From Gammaproteobacteria bacterium (lineage in GTDB: Bacteria > Pseudomonadota > Gammaproteobacteria > DRLM01), in contig JAHFRV010000001.1 in NCBI GenBank assembly GCA_023266095.1, forward strand, positions 1-64,000: DNA of 64,000 nucleotides, read 5' to 3'. The stretch's first letter is position 1; each line of letters opens with the position of its first letter. Below the pieces are notes generated by a model. It was not told the DNA's origin, did not search any database, and worked only from the letters and a program-made list of their open reading frames with translations. The translations under genes and the position numbers were made by a program. Positions 1 to 11,896 of this stretch are shown here, in pieces.

Positions 1-2
1 GG

Positions 3-110
3 GGGGGGGGGGGCGGCACTGTTCCGGAACCCTCCACCTTACTGCTCCTGGGTGCGGGCTTGCTGGGTGTGGGTTTCGCGGGCAAACGCCAGCGCAAGCA
101 AACGCATTAA
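3..110 (+). CDS. C-terminal end of a PEP-CTERM sorted exported protein (partial)
   Basis: The frame ending at the TAA at 108-110 reads GGT, then VPEPSTLLLLGAGLLG, then a short basic tail GKRQRKQTH. This is a textbook PEP-CTERM sorting signal: the PEP motif, a hydrophobic membrane helix and an arginine/lysine-rich end. Known members are exported, recognised by an exosortase and usually released to an exopolysaccharide-rich surface. Only about 33 codons are visible, so the function of the mature protein cannot be told. The window opens with 13 consecutive G bases, so the first few residues (glycines) may be an assembly artefact. A strong terminator follows directly. Identity of the sorting signal is near certain; the rest is unknown. 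Confidence 0.85.
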   Translation, partial: GGGGGTVPEPSTLLLLGAGLLGVGFAGKRQRKQTH

Positions 111-129
111 GATTTGTTTACTTCTGAAA

Positions 130-166
130 AGAAAAAGCGGGCATTGCGCCCGCTTTTTCTTTTTTT
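130..166 (+). terminator. Rho-independent terminator
   Basis: A 13-bp stem pairs AGAAAAAGCGGGC (130-142) with GCCCGCTTTTTCT (148-160) around a 5-base loop, followed by another run of T. It lies just after the PEP-CTERM stop codon. The A-rich left arm means it could also work for minus-strand transcripts arriving from holA, which ends at 289. Confidence 0.92.
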
Positions 167-288
167 CGGCTTGATGAAACTCACACTGTAATACGGGCGG
201 TAAATTGTCGTTTTCTCTAGGGATCATATTGATCCAACATTCCTATGGCGTCGCACCCGCCTTCATACCTGAAACATCACGCAGCTTA

Positions 289-1329
289 TCAACCCGCGGC
301 TTGCGCCCCACCCCGCTTAATCACCTCCACCCCCGCCAGCGCCAAGGTCAGTTGCAACAATTCATCCCACGCATCGCCCGCCGCCGCGCCTTTGATCACA
401 CGGTCCAGGTTGCCTGCCTGACCCAGCAGCGCTTGACACGCGGCAAGCGGATGGCGTTTCAACGCGGCGCGTACGAGCGGTTGGCGCTTGTCCCATATTT
501 TGAAGTCGGCGAACACGCGGTCGACGGGTTGGCCTTGGGCGAGCGCGGCGCGCATCTGCGCCAAGCCGCGAATCTCGCGGCTGAGCGCCCATAATATCAA
601 CACCGGCTCTTCGCCTTCGCCGCGCAAACCGTGCAACACCCGCACGCAGGCGGCCGCGTCACCAGCCAGCGCGCGGTCCGCCAAGTCGTAGACGCTGTAT
701 CGCGCGCTGTCGGCCACCGCCGCGGCCACGTCATCCACTTCCAGCGGGCCGCTGCCATGCAGCAAGGCCAATTTTTCGATCTCTTGCGCGCAGGCCAGCA
801 GATTGCCCTCCACTCGCTCGGCCAGCAGCGCCGCCGCCTCGGCACTGGGCTGCAAGCCTTTGGCGCGCATCCGCGCGGTGATCCAGCCCGGCAACGCGCC
901 GCTTTCCACCGGCCAGATTTGTATCACCACGCCGGCCTGATCGAGGGCGCCGAACCACTTGGTGCGCTGGCTGTCTTTGTCGAGTTTGCCGCTGATCACC
1001 AACAGCACGTCGCCTGGCGGCAAGCGGGAGACATAGTCCATTAACACTTTGGAACCGGCGTCGCCGGGTTTGCCGCTGGGCAGACGCAGCTCAATCAAGC
1101 GTTGCTCGGCGAACAGCGACAAGTTATCGCGCGCCTCCAGCAAGTCTTGCCAATCGAAGCCGCTCTCGACATTGAACACCAGGCGTTCGCTGCAGCCGAC
1201 GGCGCGGGCCCGGGCGCGGATGGCGTCGCAGGACTCCGCCACCAGCAGCGGCTCATCACCGGTAACGAAGTAGACCGGCGCGAGGGCTTTGTTGAGGTGC
1301 GCGGCGAGTTGTTCGGGACGCAGCTTCAT
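289..1329 (-). CDS. holA: DNA polymerase III subunit delta
   Basis: This is the delta subunit of the clamp loader, the wrench that opens the beta sliding clamp during replication. The 346-residue product matches the usual length (E. coli 343). The N-terminal stretch FVTGDEPLLVAES (about residues 21-33) is the typical degenerate nucleotide-binding start of delta proteins, and the rest fits the three-domain AAA+-like family. The ATG overlaps the lptE stop as ATGA (1326-1329), so translation is probably coupled. The gene is last in the minus-strand series leuS-lptE-holA, the same order as in E. coli, where nadD follows; nadD is not seen here. Assignment is secure from sequence and context. Confidence 0.96.
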   Translation of the reverse strand: MKLRPEQLAAHLNKALAPVYFVTGDEPLLVAESCDAIRARARAVGCSERLVFNVESGFDWQDLLEARDNLSLFAEQRLIELRLPSGKPGDAGSKVLMDYVSRLPPGDVLLVISGKLDKDSQRTKWFGALDQAGVVIQIWPVESGALPGWITARMRAKGLQPSAEAAALLAERVEGNLLACAQEIEKLALLHGSGPLEVDDVAAAVADSARYSVYDLADRALAGDAAACVRVLHGLRGEGEEPVLILWALSREIRGLAQMRAALAQGQPVDRVFADFKIWDKRQPLVRAALKRHPLAACQALLGQAGNLDRVIKGAAAGDAWDELLQLTLALAGVEVIKRGGAQAAG

Positions 1330-1838
1330 GGCGTCACCGGCAAGGAACGCAAGCGCTGCACGATCTGCCAGGCGGCTTCGCGGCGCATGTCTTTCACCAG
1401 GGCTTCCTGCTCAGCGTCTTTGCCCAGCACCTCGCTTTCGCTGAAACCGTAGCTGCGCACTTGACTCAAGGTCTCGGGACCGACGTGGACCTGGCCTTGG
1501 GTGTCTTCGATGGTGAAATCGGCGGCGTAATAAATTTCATATTCCTCCACCTTGCCGGTGGAACCCACCGACAGCACCCGGCGTTCACTGCGCTCACTCA
1601 CTACCCGCACCACCCACTGCGCCTCGGCAGGCGTCGCCACCACCATGCCACTCGCCGCGCGCACCCGCGCGCGCAATTCACCCTGCAAACCGCCCGCCTC
1701 ACCAGTGATGGCGATAGGCGGCAGAGGCGCACCGCCATGGTCACTGCCACGCAGATGGAAACCGCAGGCGCTCAACATCGGCAATAAACAGCAAACCGCA
1801 AACCGCAAGAAAAAACTTTGCCGCCGCGGAACCGTCAT
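1326..1838 (-). CDS. lptE: LPS-assembly lipoprotein LptE
   Basis: LptE is the outer-membrane lipoprotein that plugs the LptD barrel and helps insert lipopolysaccharide. The sequence has a signal peptide with a lipobox LSAC (Cys25 from the chosen start), followed by GFHLRG, the hallmark start of mature LptE. At about 170 residues it has the normal length. The frame is open upstream to 1916, but the earlier Met codons would put a long extension before the signal peptide, so I chose the ATG at 1838; no strong Shine-Dalgarno decides it, and an ATG at 1871 is possible. It lies between leuS and holA, as in E. coli, and overlaps holA by ATGA. Confidence 0.93.
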   Translation of the reverse strand: MTVPRRQSFFLRFAVCCLLPMLSACGFHLRGSDHGGAPLPPIAITGEAGGLQGELRARVRAASGMVVATPAEAQWVVRVVSERSERRVLSVGSTGKVEEYEIYYAADFTIEDTQGQVHVGPETLSQVRSYGFSESEVLGKDAEQEALVKDMRREAAWQIVQRLRSLPVTP

Positions 1839-1916
1839 TTTTAGCTGTGCGTTTATCACTGCTGTTTCCATTATCAAATCATCGTGACATAAGATCGGCT
1901 TATTACCTCCGCGCAA

Positions 1917-2028
1917 TCTCTGATGAAAAGCAGATTACCCTCTCCTCTATCGGCGGCACCCCCTCGCTTCGTTCTCCCCGTCAACGGAGAGGGGATAGCT
2001 TCACATGGACCTTCAATTCGTTATTGCT
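1917..2028. other. Intergenic spacer leuS-lptE with inverted repeat
   Basis: About 110 bases separate the leuS stop from the upstream frame of lptE. A pair of complementary arms, CCCTCTCC near 1939 and GGAGAGGG near 1986, could fold into a loose stem. No T-run follows in either direction, so this is not called as a terminator. Confidence 0.4.
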
Positions 2029-4770
<2,742 letters not shown>

Positions 4771-4833
4771 TCAAACCCGACCCCGTTTAGGCCACACTAA
4801 CCCCAGGCCCATCACGCAATAGGAAGAGCCACC

Positions 4834-5361
4834 ATGTCACCTCACACGCCTCACCCCAGCCAAGGCGAAAAACTGCTCCACGCCTACAATCGGATGATGG
4901 AACGGGTCAAAGACCTGCTGGAGCAGACCGGCCATAAAACCGCGCCCATGCTCAAAACCAGTATCGATAAGGCCAAAGCGACCGCGGTGGAACTCGGCGA
5001 ACTGACCCGCGACGAGGCAGAGCTGATCGGCGCCTACTTGCGCCGCGACCTCGAAGACGCTGGTGAGTACTTGGCGGAGACCGGCAACGAAGTCAAAGAC
5101 TGGTTTCACTTCGACATGGAGCTGATCGAAGACCGCTTGCTGGAGATGTTCACCGCCGCCGCCGATCAAACCAAACTGGCTTTGCTGCAATGGGCGCAGC
5201 GCGCCCAGCACGCCGCCGAATATCACAGCGGCGAAATCACCACCGTCGGCAGCCTGCAATGCGCCAATTGCGGCGAGGTGTTGCACTTCCACGCCACCGG
5301 TCACATTCCGCCGTGCCCCCAGTGTCATGGGGCGCGGTTCGTGCGCAAGGGGTGGAAATGA
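4834..5361 (+). CDS. ybeL: YbeL-like zinc-ribbon protein (DUF1451 family)
   Basis: A 175-residue protein with a long charged helical N-terminal part and a C-terminal zinc ribbon: CANC (Cys143, Cys146) and CPQC (Cys161, Cys164). This architecture and the divergent position next to leuS match E. coli YbeL. The molecular function of the family is not established; there is no signal peptide or membrane segment, so it should be cytoplasmic. The ATG at 4834 is preceded by AGGAAGAG at normal spacing. Confidence 0.9.
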   Translation: MSPHTPHPSQGEKLLHAYNRMMERVKDLLEQTGHKTAPMLKTSIDKAKATAVELGELTRDEAELIGAYLRRDLEDAGEYLAETGNEVKDWFHFDMELIEDRLLEMFTAAADQTKLALLQWAQRAQHAAEYHSGEITTVGSLQCANCGEVLHFHATGHIPPCPQCHGARFVRKGWK

Positions 5362-5398
5362 ATTTGCACAATGCTCACGTGAGCCAGGTGTTTAACCA

Positions 5399-5872
5399 AT
5401 GAAATCCAATAAAATTGCCATGATCGCCATTTTGCTCTGGGTTATTACCCTTGCCGTCTTTGCCTGGTTTTTCGTGCGCGGCACTACCGTGGTGGGAACG
5501 GATAATCGCACGGCGGTGGTGCTTAAGGCCGATGAGCGGAATTTGATTCTGCAGGAGATGCGCGGCCTGTTAGCGGCGACTCATGGAATCCTGGAAGGCA
5601 TCACACAGGAAGACAGGGATCAAATCATTCAATCCGCCCGCTCGGCGGGTATGGCGTCCGCGGCCGATGCAAACCCGGCGCTCATGGCGAAACTACCGCT
5701 GCCGTTTAAAACACTGGGCATGAGCGTTCATCAAGATATGGATGAACTCACCCAAGTCGCGGAAAGCGGCCAAGCCACGCCGGCACTTTTGAAGATGCTC
5801 ACCGGCACCCTGGCAAAATGTGTCGCTTGCCACGCTGCATGGCAGCTTAAAGTTGGAGATTCGTCGGAGTGA
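5399..5872 (+). CDS. Membrane-anchored c-type cytochrome, cytochrome c'-like
   Basis: The 157-residue product starts with one hydrophobic segment (about residues 6-26, an uncleaved anchor or signal peptide). An alpha-helical domain follows, with one haem-binding motif CVACH at 141-145 near the C-terminus. A single CXXCH close to the C-terminus of a four-helix-like protein is typical of cytochrome c' and related proteins. The partner is unknown, and electron transfer or gas binding cannot be told apart from sequence. It follows ybeL by about 40 bases and is convergent with lnt. Confidence 0.78.
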   Translation: MKSNKIAMIAILLWVITLAVFAWFFVRGTTVVGTDNRTAVVLKADERNLILQEMRGLLAATHGILEGITQEDRDQIIQSARSAGMASAADANPALMAKLPLPFKTLGMSVHQDMDELTQVAESGQATPALLKMLTGTLAKCVACHAAWQLKVGDSSE

Positions 5873-5914
5873 AGGCAAGCAACGCGCGTCAGGCGGATGG
5901 GTAGGGCTGTTCTC

Positions 5915-7477
5915 CTATCGAGGTTTCACACGGCGCAATATCAGCCATCCACCCACCATAATAATCAACACCGCCGTCACCACCGGCATATTGCCGAAAC
6001 GCCCGTAGGGCGTCAGGCCTTGCATGGGTTGCACGGTGTCGTGCAGGGCATAGACCTCGAATTGCGGCGCCTGTGACAACACCCGGCCGCGTTCGTCCAT
6101 CACCGCGGTCAGGCCGGTGTTGGTGGCGCGCAATAAAGGACGGCCTGCTTCCAAGGCGCGCATGCGCGCCATTTGCAAATGCTGTTGCGGGGCGATGGAG
6201 TGGCCGAACCAGGCGTCGTTGGTGACGTTGACCAATAACGTCGCCTCGGGCAAGGCCTCGATGGTTTCCTCGCCGAAGGCATCTTCATAACAAATGGAAA
6301 TTCCAACGCGCTGACCGGCCACGGCCAAGGGCGCCGCGTTGTCACCCGCGCTGAAATCCGACATGGGCACCTGCATGAACTTCACGAGGCCGCCCAGCAC
6401 GCCCTCCAAGGGCAAATACTCGGTGAACGGCACGAGATGGCGTTTGTGATAAAACTGCCGCGGCGTCGCGCCGCCGACACTGACCACGCTGTTGTAATAC
6501 GGCCCGTCATTGGGCTCTTGATAAATCACGCCCATCAATAAGGCGCTGCCATGCTGGTTGGCCTCGGCGGCGAGGCTATCGAAAAAATCCGCGACCTCGT
6601 GGTAGAGCGCCGGCACCGCCGTCTCCGGCCAGACGATGAGATCGCTGTCCCAACTCGCGCGGGTGAGGTTGGTGTAGAGCTCCAGCGTGGGATCACGCAG
6701 ATCCCACAGCCATTTCAGATCCTGCGGGATATTGCCCTGTAACAAGCTGACCTTGAGCGGCTGGCCGATGGGTTGCACCCACGACAGGTTATTGAGCGCC
6801 ACGGCGCCGCCCCACACGATAGCCAAACCCAGTGCGGCGGCGCTCCGCCAGACCCAGCCGCCGCATAACAGCAATACCAGCCATCCCGCGCTCAAGGCCG
6901 CGGCGAGCGAGACGCCATACACACCTAACACCGGCGCAATCCCGGCGAGCGGGCCGTCGATTTGACTGTAGCCCAGCGCCAACCACGGAAAGCCGGTGAA
7001 AAACCAGCCGCGCACCCATTCCCACAAAACCCAGCCCACCGGAAACAACAGCAGTAATTTGAGTCGCTGCGCGGCGGGATGCGGCCACGGCAAGAGGCGG
7101 GCAAGGCCATAGCCCAGCACTGCGGGAAACAGCGATAAAAACAGCACAAAAACGCTGGTGAGGAATAGCGACATCGCCAAACCGACGCCGCCGTTTTCGT
7201 ACATGCTGACGAACACCCAACTGACGCCGACGCCGAACATTCCCACACCAAACAGATAACCGCGCACCAAGGCCTGCCGCGGCGAGACCTGCAACCACAG
7301 GGCGAATAACAACGCGGGTGCCAACACCGCCAAGAATATGAAATCGAAAGGCGCGTATGCCAAAGGCAATATCGCACCCGCCAGCAAGGCAAGGAGGTGA
7401 CCCCGCCATCCACCATGCAACAGCGCGGCGATTCCCCGGCCGGGCGAGGGCGTGACAACATTCATGGCTGATGGCAT
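5915..7477 (-). CDS. lnt: Apolipoprotein N-acyltransferase
   Basis: Lnt adds the third acyl chain to the N-terminal cysteine of lipoproteins in the inner membrane. The protein has an N-terminal set of membrane helices and a periplasmic nitrilase-like domain. The catalytic triad is visible as Glu in IVWPETAVPAL (about residue 283), Lys in YHKRHLVPF (about 345) and Cys in ISICYEDAFGEE (about 395), with a final C-terminal helix. The length (about 520) is usual. I chose the ATG at 7477; ATG 7465 and GTG 7489 are alternatives and none has a clear Shine-Dalgarno. It is last in the miaB-ybeZ-ybeY-corC-lnt block, as in E. coli. Confidence 0.96.
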   Translation of the reverse strand: MPSAMNVVTPSPGRGIAALLHGGWRGHLLALLAGAILPLAYAPFDFIFLAVLAPALLFALWLQVSPRQALVRGYLFGVGMFGVGVSWVFVSMYENGGVGLAMSLFLTSVFVLFLSLFPAVLGYGLARLLPWPHPAAQRLKLLLLFPVGWVLWEWVRGWFFTGFPWLALGYSQIDGPLAGIAPVLGVYGVSLAAALSAGWLVLLLCGGWVWRSAAALGLAIVWGGAVALNNLSWVQPIGQPLKVSLLQGNIPQDLKWLWDLRDPTLELYTNLTRASWDSDLIVWPETAVPALYHEVADFFDSLAAEANQHGSALLMGVIYQEPNDGPYYNSVVSVGGATPRQFYHKRHLVPFTEYLPLEGVLGGLVKFMQVPMSDFSAGDNAAPLAVAGQRVGISICYEDAFGEETIEALPEATLLVNVTNDAWFGHSIAPQQHLQMARMRALEAGRPLLRATNTGLTAVMDERGRVLSQAPQFEVYALHDTVQPMQGLTPYGRFGNMPVVTAVLIIMVGGWLILRRVKPR

Positions 7478-7709
7478 CTCAAGGCACACTGATGAGGACG
7501 ATCAATCCGGCGATGATATAAGGCTGAGTCAATTATTTCTTGTCACCGGCAACGGCACAGGGCACGGGTGAAATGTGTTCAGGTAATTCATCTCGGCCCA
7601 CGGCTAAAGGACCGCGTCCGTTACAGCAAAATTAATCATTACCGTGCCTGGCGAGTTACCGATGTCACCCCCATGAGTTTCAATACCAATCCGCCGCGCC
7701 CGGCCAAAT
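7478..7709. other. Intergenic region lnt-corC
   Basis: About 230 bases without a convincing gene; short frames here lack family features. No clear terminator or promoter was seen. This gap is longer than is usual between corC and lnt. Confidence 0.4.
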
Positions 7710-8594
7710 TCAAGGCTCAAGCTGGGTGGGTGAGGTTCCCGGCGCGCTTTGGCCGCGACGTTCCGTTACTTGCAGCAGATGAATGCGGCGGTTGTCGGCG
7801 TTGAGCACTTTGAAACGGAACCGGTCGAGATTGATGACTTCACCGCGGCGCGGCAGGCGGCCGAAACGATGCATCACTAAACCGCCGATGGTGTCGAATT
7901 CCTCGTCGCTGAACTCGCTTCGGAAATAGTCGTTGAACTCCTCGATGGGGGTGAGCGCCTTCACGGCGAAAACATTATCGTTATGACGCTTGATGTAGGT
8001 GTCTTCTTCGATGTCGTGTTCATCGACGATCTCGCCGACGATTTGTTCCAGCACGTCCTCGATGGTCACCAGGCCTGCCACTCCGCCATATTCGTCGACT
8101 ACGATGGCCATGTGGTTGCGGTTGGCGCGGAATTCCTTCAACAAGACATTGAGCCGTTTGCTTTCGGGGATGAATACCACGGGACGCAGGATGTCGCGCA
8201 CGTTGAAACGCTGTTCGCCGTCCGGTCCGAAATAGCCGAGCAAATCCTTCGCCAGAAAAACGCCGACTATCTCGTCACGGCTGTCGCCTATGACCGGGAA
8301 ACGCGAATGGGCCGACTCGGTGACCAGGGGCAGGATTTCCGGGAGGGTAGCATCGCGCTCGACGGTCACCATCTGCGCGCGGGGCACCATGATGTCACGC
8401 ACCTGCATTTCCGAGACTTGCAATACGCCTTCGATCATTCCCAAGGCGTCGGAGTCCAACAGCTCGCGCTGCTGGGCGTCACGCAATAAGGCCACCAGCT
8501 GCTCGCGGTCTTTGGGTTCGCCCAGCAGGGCGAGACTCAAACGATCTAACCACGAGCGCGGCGGTGCGCCGTTACTTGTGCGTTCTTCACTCAT
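7710..8594 (-). CDS. corC: CorC/YbeX-family transporter-associated CBS-domain protein
   Basis: A cytoplasmic protein of 294 residues with two CBS domains (first around QVRDIMVPRAQM, second around VVDEYGGVAGLVTIEDV) and a C-terminal CorC/HlyC transporter-associated domain. Family members are linked to magnesium and cobalt efflux and, as YbeX, to ribosome and RNA metabolism next to YbeY. The length matches E. coli YbeX (292). The ATG at 8594 (MSEERTS) fits family starts better than the upstream frame. It lies between ybeY and lnt, as in E. coli. Confidence 0.94.
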   Translation of the reverse strand: MSEERTSNGAPPRSWLDRLSLALLGEPKDREQLVALLRDAQQRELLDSDALGMIEGVLQVSEMQVRDIMVPRAQMVTVERDATLPEILPLVTESAHSRFPVIGDSRDEIVGVFLAKDLLGYFGPDGEQRFNVRDILRPVVFIPESKRLNVLLKEFRANRNHMAIVVDEYGGVAGLVTIEDVLEQIVGEIVDEHDIEEDTYIKRHNDNVFAVKALTPIEEFNDYFRSEFSDEEFDTIGGLVMHRFGRLPRRGEVINLDRFRFKVLNADNRRIHLLQVTERRGQSAPGTSPTQLEP

Positions 8595-8609
8595 AAATCC
8601 CCAAGCCAC

Positions 8610-8872
8610 TGCTACTTAATTCCACTCGACAAATACTGTTCATTACCTGGTCAACCGGTGCCGGCGCTCCGCATCGCTTACGGGTTGACGGCGCCTAACC
8701 GGAATCCGGCACCGGCTACCCGTTACATCCCGCACTTTTCTTAAAAGCCAGCGGTACAAATAAGGATGAATCACTCATGAATGCGTGTTCATCGCCTCCC
8801 TCGCTGCCCCTCTTCAATGAGGGGACGTATCATGCCGGTCTAAATAAAAGAGCCGGACTAAAAACATCGACA
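8610..8872. other. Structured spacer between ybeY and corC
   Basis: About 260 bases interrupt a block that is normally tightly packed. They contain an inverted repeat CCGGTGCCGG (8655-8664) with CCGGCACCGG (8706-8715), a shorter hairpin CCCCTC/GAGGGG near 8813-8830, and two copies of GCCGG(T/A)CTAAA at about 8834 and 8852. No coding feature was found. It may be an intergenic repeat. Confidence 0.45.
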
Positions 8873-9361
8873 TCAGGCGGGGATCGCCGCACGCTCCGCC
8901 ACATAAGGATCAGAATAACCCAAGTCCTCCAGAATGCGCGCTTCCAGGCCTTCCATCTCGTCCGCTTCGGCAGGTGTTTCATGATCGTAACCGAGCAGGT
9001 GCAACGTGCCGTGCACCGTCATATGCGCCCAATGGGCCAGCACGGGCTTGTTCTGCTCGCGGGCTTCGCGCGCCACCACCGGCGCGCATATCACCACGTC
9101 GCCCAATAGCGGAATATCGAGTTCAACCGGACTATCTGAAGAAAATGACAGCACGTTGGTTGGGCCAGGCCGCTGGCGGTAGGTTTGGTTGAGCTCGCCG
9201 CCCTCGGCCTCGTCCACCACCCGGATACTCAGCTCTGCGGCCTCGCATTGACCGGCCAGGGCCGCCGCCACCCAGACTTCGAATTGCGCCGGCCCGGGCA
9301 TGCCCGGGCTGTTTTCCACGGCGTCATCGAGCGCATATTGCACATCGACGACGAGGTTCAT
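8873..9361 (-). CDS. ybeY: Endoribonuclease YbeY (16S rRNA maturation)
   Basis: Zinc-dependent endoribonuclease needed for 16S rRNA 3-prime maturation and ribosome quality control. The zinc motif HGTLHLLGYDH is present, with His117, His121 and His127 as ligands (H-x3-H-x5-H). The protein is 162 residues, near the E. coli length of 155. The ATG overlaps the ybeZ stop as ATGA (9358-9361), supporting coupled translation of PhoH-like ATPase and YbeY. Confidence 0.97.
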   Translation of the reverse strand: MNLVVDVQYALDDAVENSPGMPGPAQFEVWVAAALAGQCEAAELSIRVVDEAEGGELNQTYRQRPGPTNVLSFSSDSPVELDIPLLGDVVICAPVVAREAREQNKPVLAHWAHMTVHGTLHLLGYDHETPAEADEMEGLEARILEDLGYSDPYVAERAAIPA

Positions 9362-10359
9362 GGTCTGCGCTCGCCAGTCGAGCCGGCCTCGCGCTCCTCG
9401 AAGGCCTCGTAGGCCGTGACGATGCTTTGCACCAGCGGATGACGCACCACATCGGCGGCTTTGAAGAAGGTAAAGCTGATGCCGTCCACGTCCTTGAGCA
9501 CTTCCACCACATGGCGCAAGCCCGAAGGACGGCCGCGCGGCAGATCCACTTGGGTCACGTCGCCGGTGATCACCGCCTTGGAACCGAAGCCGATACGGGT
9601 GAGGAACATCTTCATCTGCTCGACGGTAGTGTTCTGCGCCTCGTCGAGAATGATGAAGGCGTCGTTAAGGGTGCGGCCGCGCATATAGGCCAGCGGCGCG
9701 ATTTCGATGATGTGGCGCTCCATCAATTTGGCGACCCGCTCGTAGCCCAGCATCTCGTACAATGCGTCGTATAAAGGCCGCAGATAGGGGTCGATCTTCT
9801 GTATCAAGTCACCGGGCAGAAAACCCAAGCGCTCGCCGGCCTCCACCGCGGGGCGGGTCAAGATCAGGCGACCCACTTTGTCTTGTTCCAGGGCTTGGAC
9901 CGCGGCGGCCACGGCGAGATAAGTCTTGCCGGTACCGGCCGGACCGACGCCGAAGCTGATGTCGTAATTGGCGATGCTTTGCAGATAACGTTGCTGATTG
10001 GGGCCGCGGCCGCTGACGATGCCGCGCCGCGTAGCGATGCCCACCACGTCGTTTTTGTCCGATACCAGCCGTGCCGGCGGGGGCTCAACACCCGCATGTT
10101 GCAAAGCCAGATGCACGCGGGCCGGCGTCAAACGGGTTTTGGCGGTTTCCGAATAGAGATATTTCAAGACGTCACCCGCCGCGCGTGCCGAACCGGCATC
10201 GCCGATGACCCGAAAACGATTGCCCCGGTTACTGACTTCCACACCCAAACGGCCTTCGACCTGACGTAGATGTTCATCGAACTGCCCGCACAAGTTGGCG
10301 AGGCGCTCGTTGTCAGCGGGTTCGAGGGTGAAATCGACTGAGTCGGCGTGAACGTTCAA
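9358..10359 (-). CDS. ybeZ: PhoH-like ATPase YbeZ
   Basis: A PhoH-family ATPase thought to work with YbeY in RNA processing. The Walker A motif GPAGTGKT is at residues 139-146 and a Walker B-type FIILDEAQNTT at about 230. The product is 333 residues, the normal YbeZ size. The start is a TTG at 10359; the N-terminal LEPADNERL aligns with the conserved family start and no ATG is available nearby. It sits between miaB and ybeY in the conserved block. Confidence 0.95.
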   Translation of the reverse strand: MNVHADSVDFTLEPADNERLANLCGQFDEHLRQVEGRLGVEVSNRGNRFRVIGDAGSARAAGDVLKYLYSETAKTRLTPARVHLALQHAGVEPPPARLVSDKNDVVGIATRRGIVSGRGPNQQRYLQSIANYDISFGVGPAGTGKTYLAVAAAVQALEQDKVGRLILTRPAVEAGERLGFLPGDLIQKIDPYLRPLYDALYEMLGYERVAKLMERHIIEIAPLAYMRGRTLNDAFIILDEAQNTTVEQMKMFLTRIGFGSKAVITGDVTQVDLPRGRPSGLRHVVEVLKDVDGISFTFFKAADVVRHPLVQSIVTAYEAFEEREAGSTGERRP

Positions 10360-10443
10360 ATTTGAAATAGAAATAGTGACTTAAAAGTTAAGATAGTCGA
10401 AAACCGTCTTCGGCGCAACGCCGGGGACGGCCCGTCGCCCTGC

Positions 10444-11808
10444 CTAGCCATGAGCCGTTCGTCCATTCGCTCGTGTCTCGGCCGCGCCAAACCATTCTCC
10501 CCGCAAGGAATTGGACATGGTCTGGGTAATCCGCACGAAAACGAACTGACCCACCCAGCGGGTATCACCGGCGAAGTTCACCATCCGATTGTTTTCGGTA
10601 CGGCCGCATAGTTCGTGTGGATTTTTACGCGAAGGCCCTTCCACCAGTACGCGCTCCACGCTGCCGACCATGGCCTGACTGGTGGCGTCGGTCATCTCAC
10701 GGATCCGCCGCTGCAAGATCGCCAAACGATGCTTTTTGACTTCCATCGGCACGTCGTCGGGAAAACTGGCCGCCGGGGTGCCGGGGCGCGGGCTGTAAAT
10801 GAAGCTGAAGGAATTATCGAAACCTATCTCTTCGATGAGATCCATGGTGGCCTGAAAATCGGCGTCGTTCTCGCCGGGAAAGCCAATGATGAAATCGGAA
10901 GTCAGGCACAGATCGGGGCGCAAGGCGCGCAACTTGCGGATCTTGGCCTTGTATTCGAGCACGGTGTGGCCGCGCTTCATCGCCGCCAGAATCCGGTCCG
11001 AGCCGCTCTGAACCGGCAGGTGCAAATGGCTCACCAGTTGCGGGATCTCGGCATAGGCCTGGATCAGCCGCTCGGAGAATTCCACCGGATGGGAAGTGGT
11101 AAACCGGAGGCGCTCGATGCCGTCGATGGCGGCGAGATAGGTGATCAACAGCGCCAGGTCCGCCTCGGCGCCGTCGTGGGTGGCTCCGCGATAGGCGTTG
11201 ACGTTTTGTCCCAACAAAGTCACTTCCCGCACCCCCTGTTCGGCCAGCGCGGCGACTTCGGCGATCACGTCGTCGAAGGGCCGGCTCACCTCTTCGCCGC
11301 GGGTGTAGGGCACCACGCAGAACGTGCAGTATTTGCTGCAGCCTTCCATGATCGACACGAAGGCGGCGGGGCCTTCGGCGCGGGGCGCCGGCAGATGATC
11401 GAATTTTTCGATCTCGGGAAAGCTGATGTCCACCGCCGGACGGCGTTCGGTTTGCACTTGCGTCAGCATCTGCGGCAAACGATGCAGCGTCTGCGGACCG
11501 AACACCATATCGACATACGGCGCGCGACGGCGGATATTGTCGCCCTCCTGGCTGGCTACGCAACCGCCCACACCGATCACCAGGCCCGGCCGCAGCTCTT
11601 TCAGCTCCCGCCATTTGCCGAGCAGGGAAAACACTTTCTCTTCGGCCTTCTCACGCACTGAACAGGTGTTGAGCAGCAGTACGTCCGCCTCTTCGGCGGT
11701 GGCTACCACCTTCAGGCCATGAGACGCCGCTAATACCTCCGCCATTTTGGCGGAGTCGTACTCATTCATCTGGCAACCGTAGGTTTTGATGTATAGCGTT
11801 TTAGTCAT
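10444..11808 (-). CDS. miaB: tRNA-2-methylthio-N6-dimethylallyladenosine synthase
   Basis: Radical-SAM methylthiotransferase that thiomethylates i6A37 in tRNAs reading UNN codons. The N-terminal MTTase domain begins [14 protein letters not shown] (Cys12) with further cluster cysteines at LNTCSVR (Cys49) and GVGGCVAS. The radical-SAM cluster motif is CSKYCTFC near residue 155, and a C-terminal TRAM domain follows. The product is 454 residues from the ATG at 11808; an upstream extension of the frame has no family counterpart. It is the first gene of the miaB-ybeZ-ybeY-corC-lnt block. Confidence 0.97.
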   Translation of the reverse strand: MTKTLYIKTYGCQMNEYDSAKMAEVLAASHGLKVVATAEEADVLLLNTCSVREKAEEKVFSLLGKWRELKELRPGLVIGVGGCVASQEGDNIRRRAPYVDMVFGPQTLHRLPQMLTQVQTERRPAVDISFPEIEKFDHLPAPRAEGPAAFVSIMEGCSKYCTFCVVPYTRGEEVSRPFDDVIAEVAALAEQGVREVTLLGQNVNAYRGATHDGAEADLALLITYLAAIDGIERLRFTTSHPVEFSERLIQAYAEIPQLVSHLHLPVQSGSDRILAAMKRGHTVLEYKAKIRKLRALRPDLCLTSDFIIGFPGENDADFQATMDLIEEIGFDNSFSFIYSPRPGTPAASFPDDVPMEVKKHRLAILQRRIREMTDATSQAMVGSVERVLVEGPSRKNPHELCGRTENNRMVNFAGDTRWVGQFVFVRITQTMSNSLRGEWFGAAETRANGRTAHG

Positions 11809-11896
11809 GACCCAACTCGGAAAAGGGGCGATTAAAGTACTACTTCGCGGCATGCTTTTCCAGCCGCCGCCGCGGGCGCGGCGTAGGGCGAGTGTC

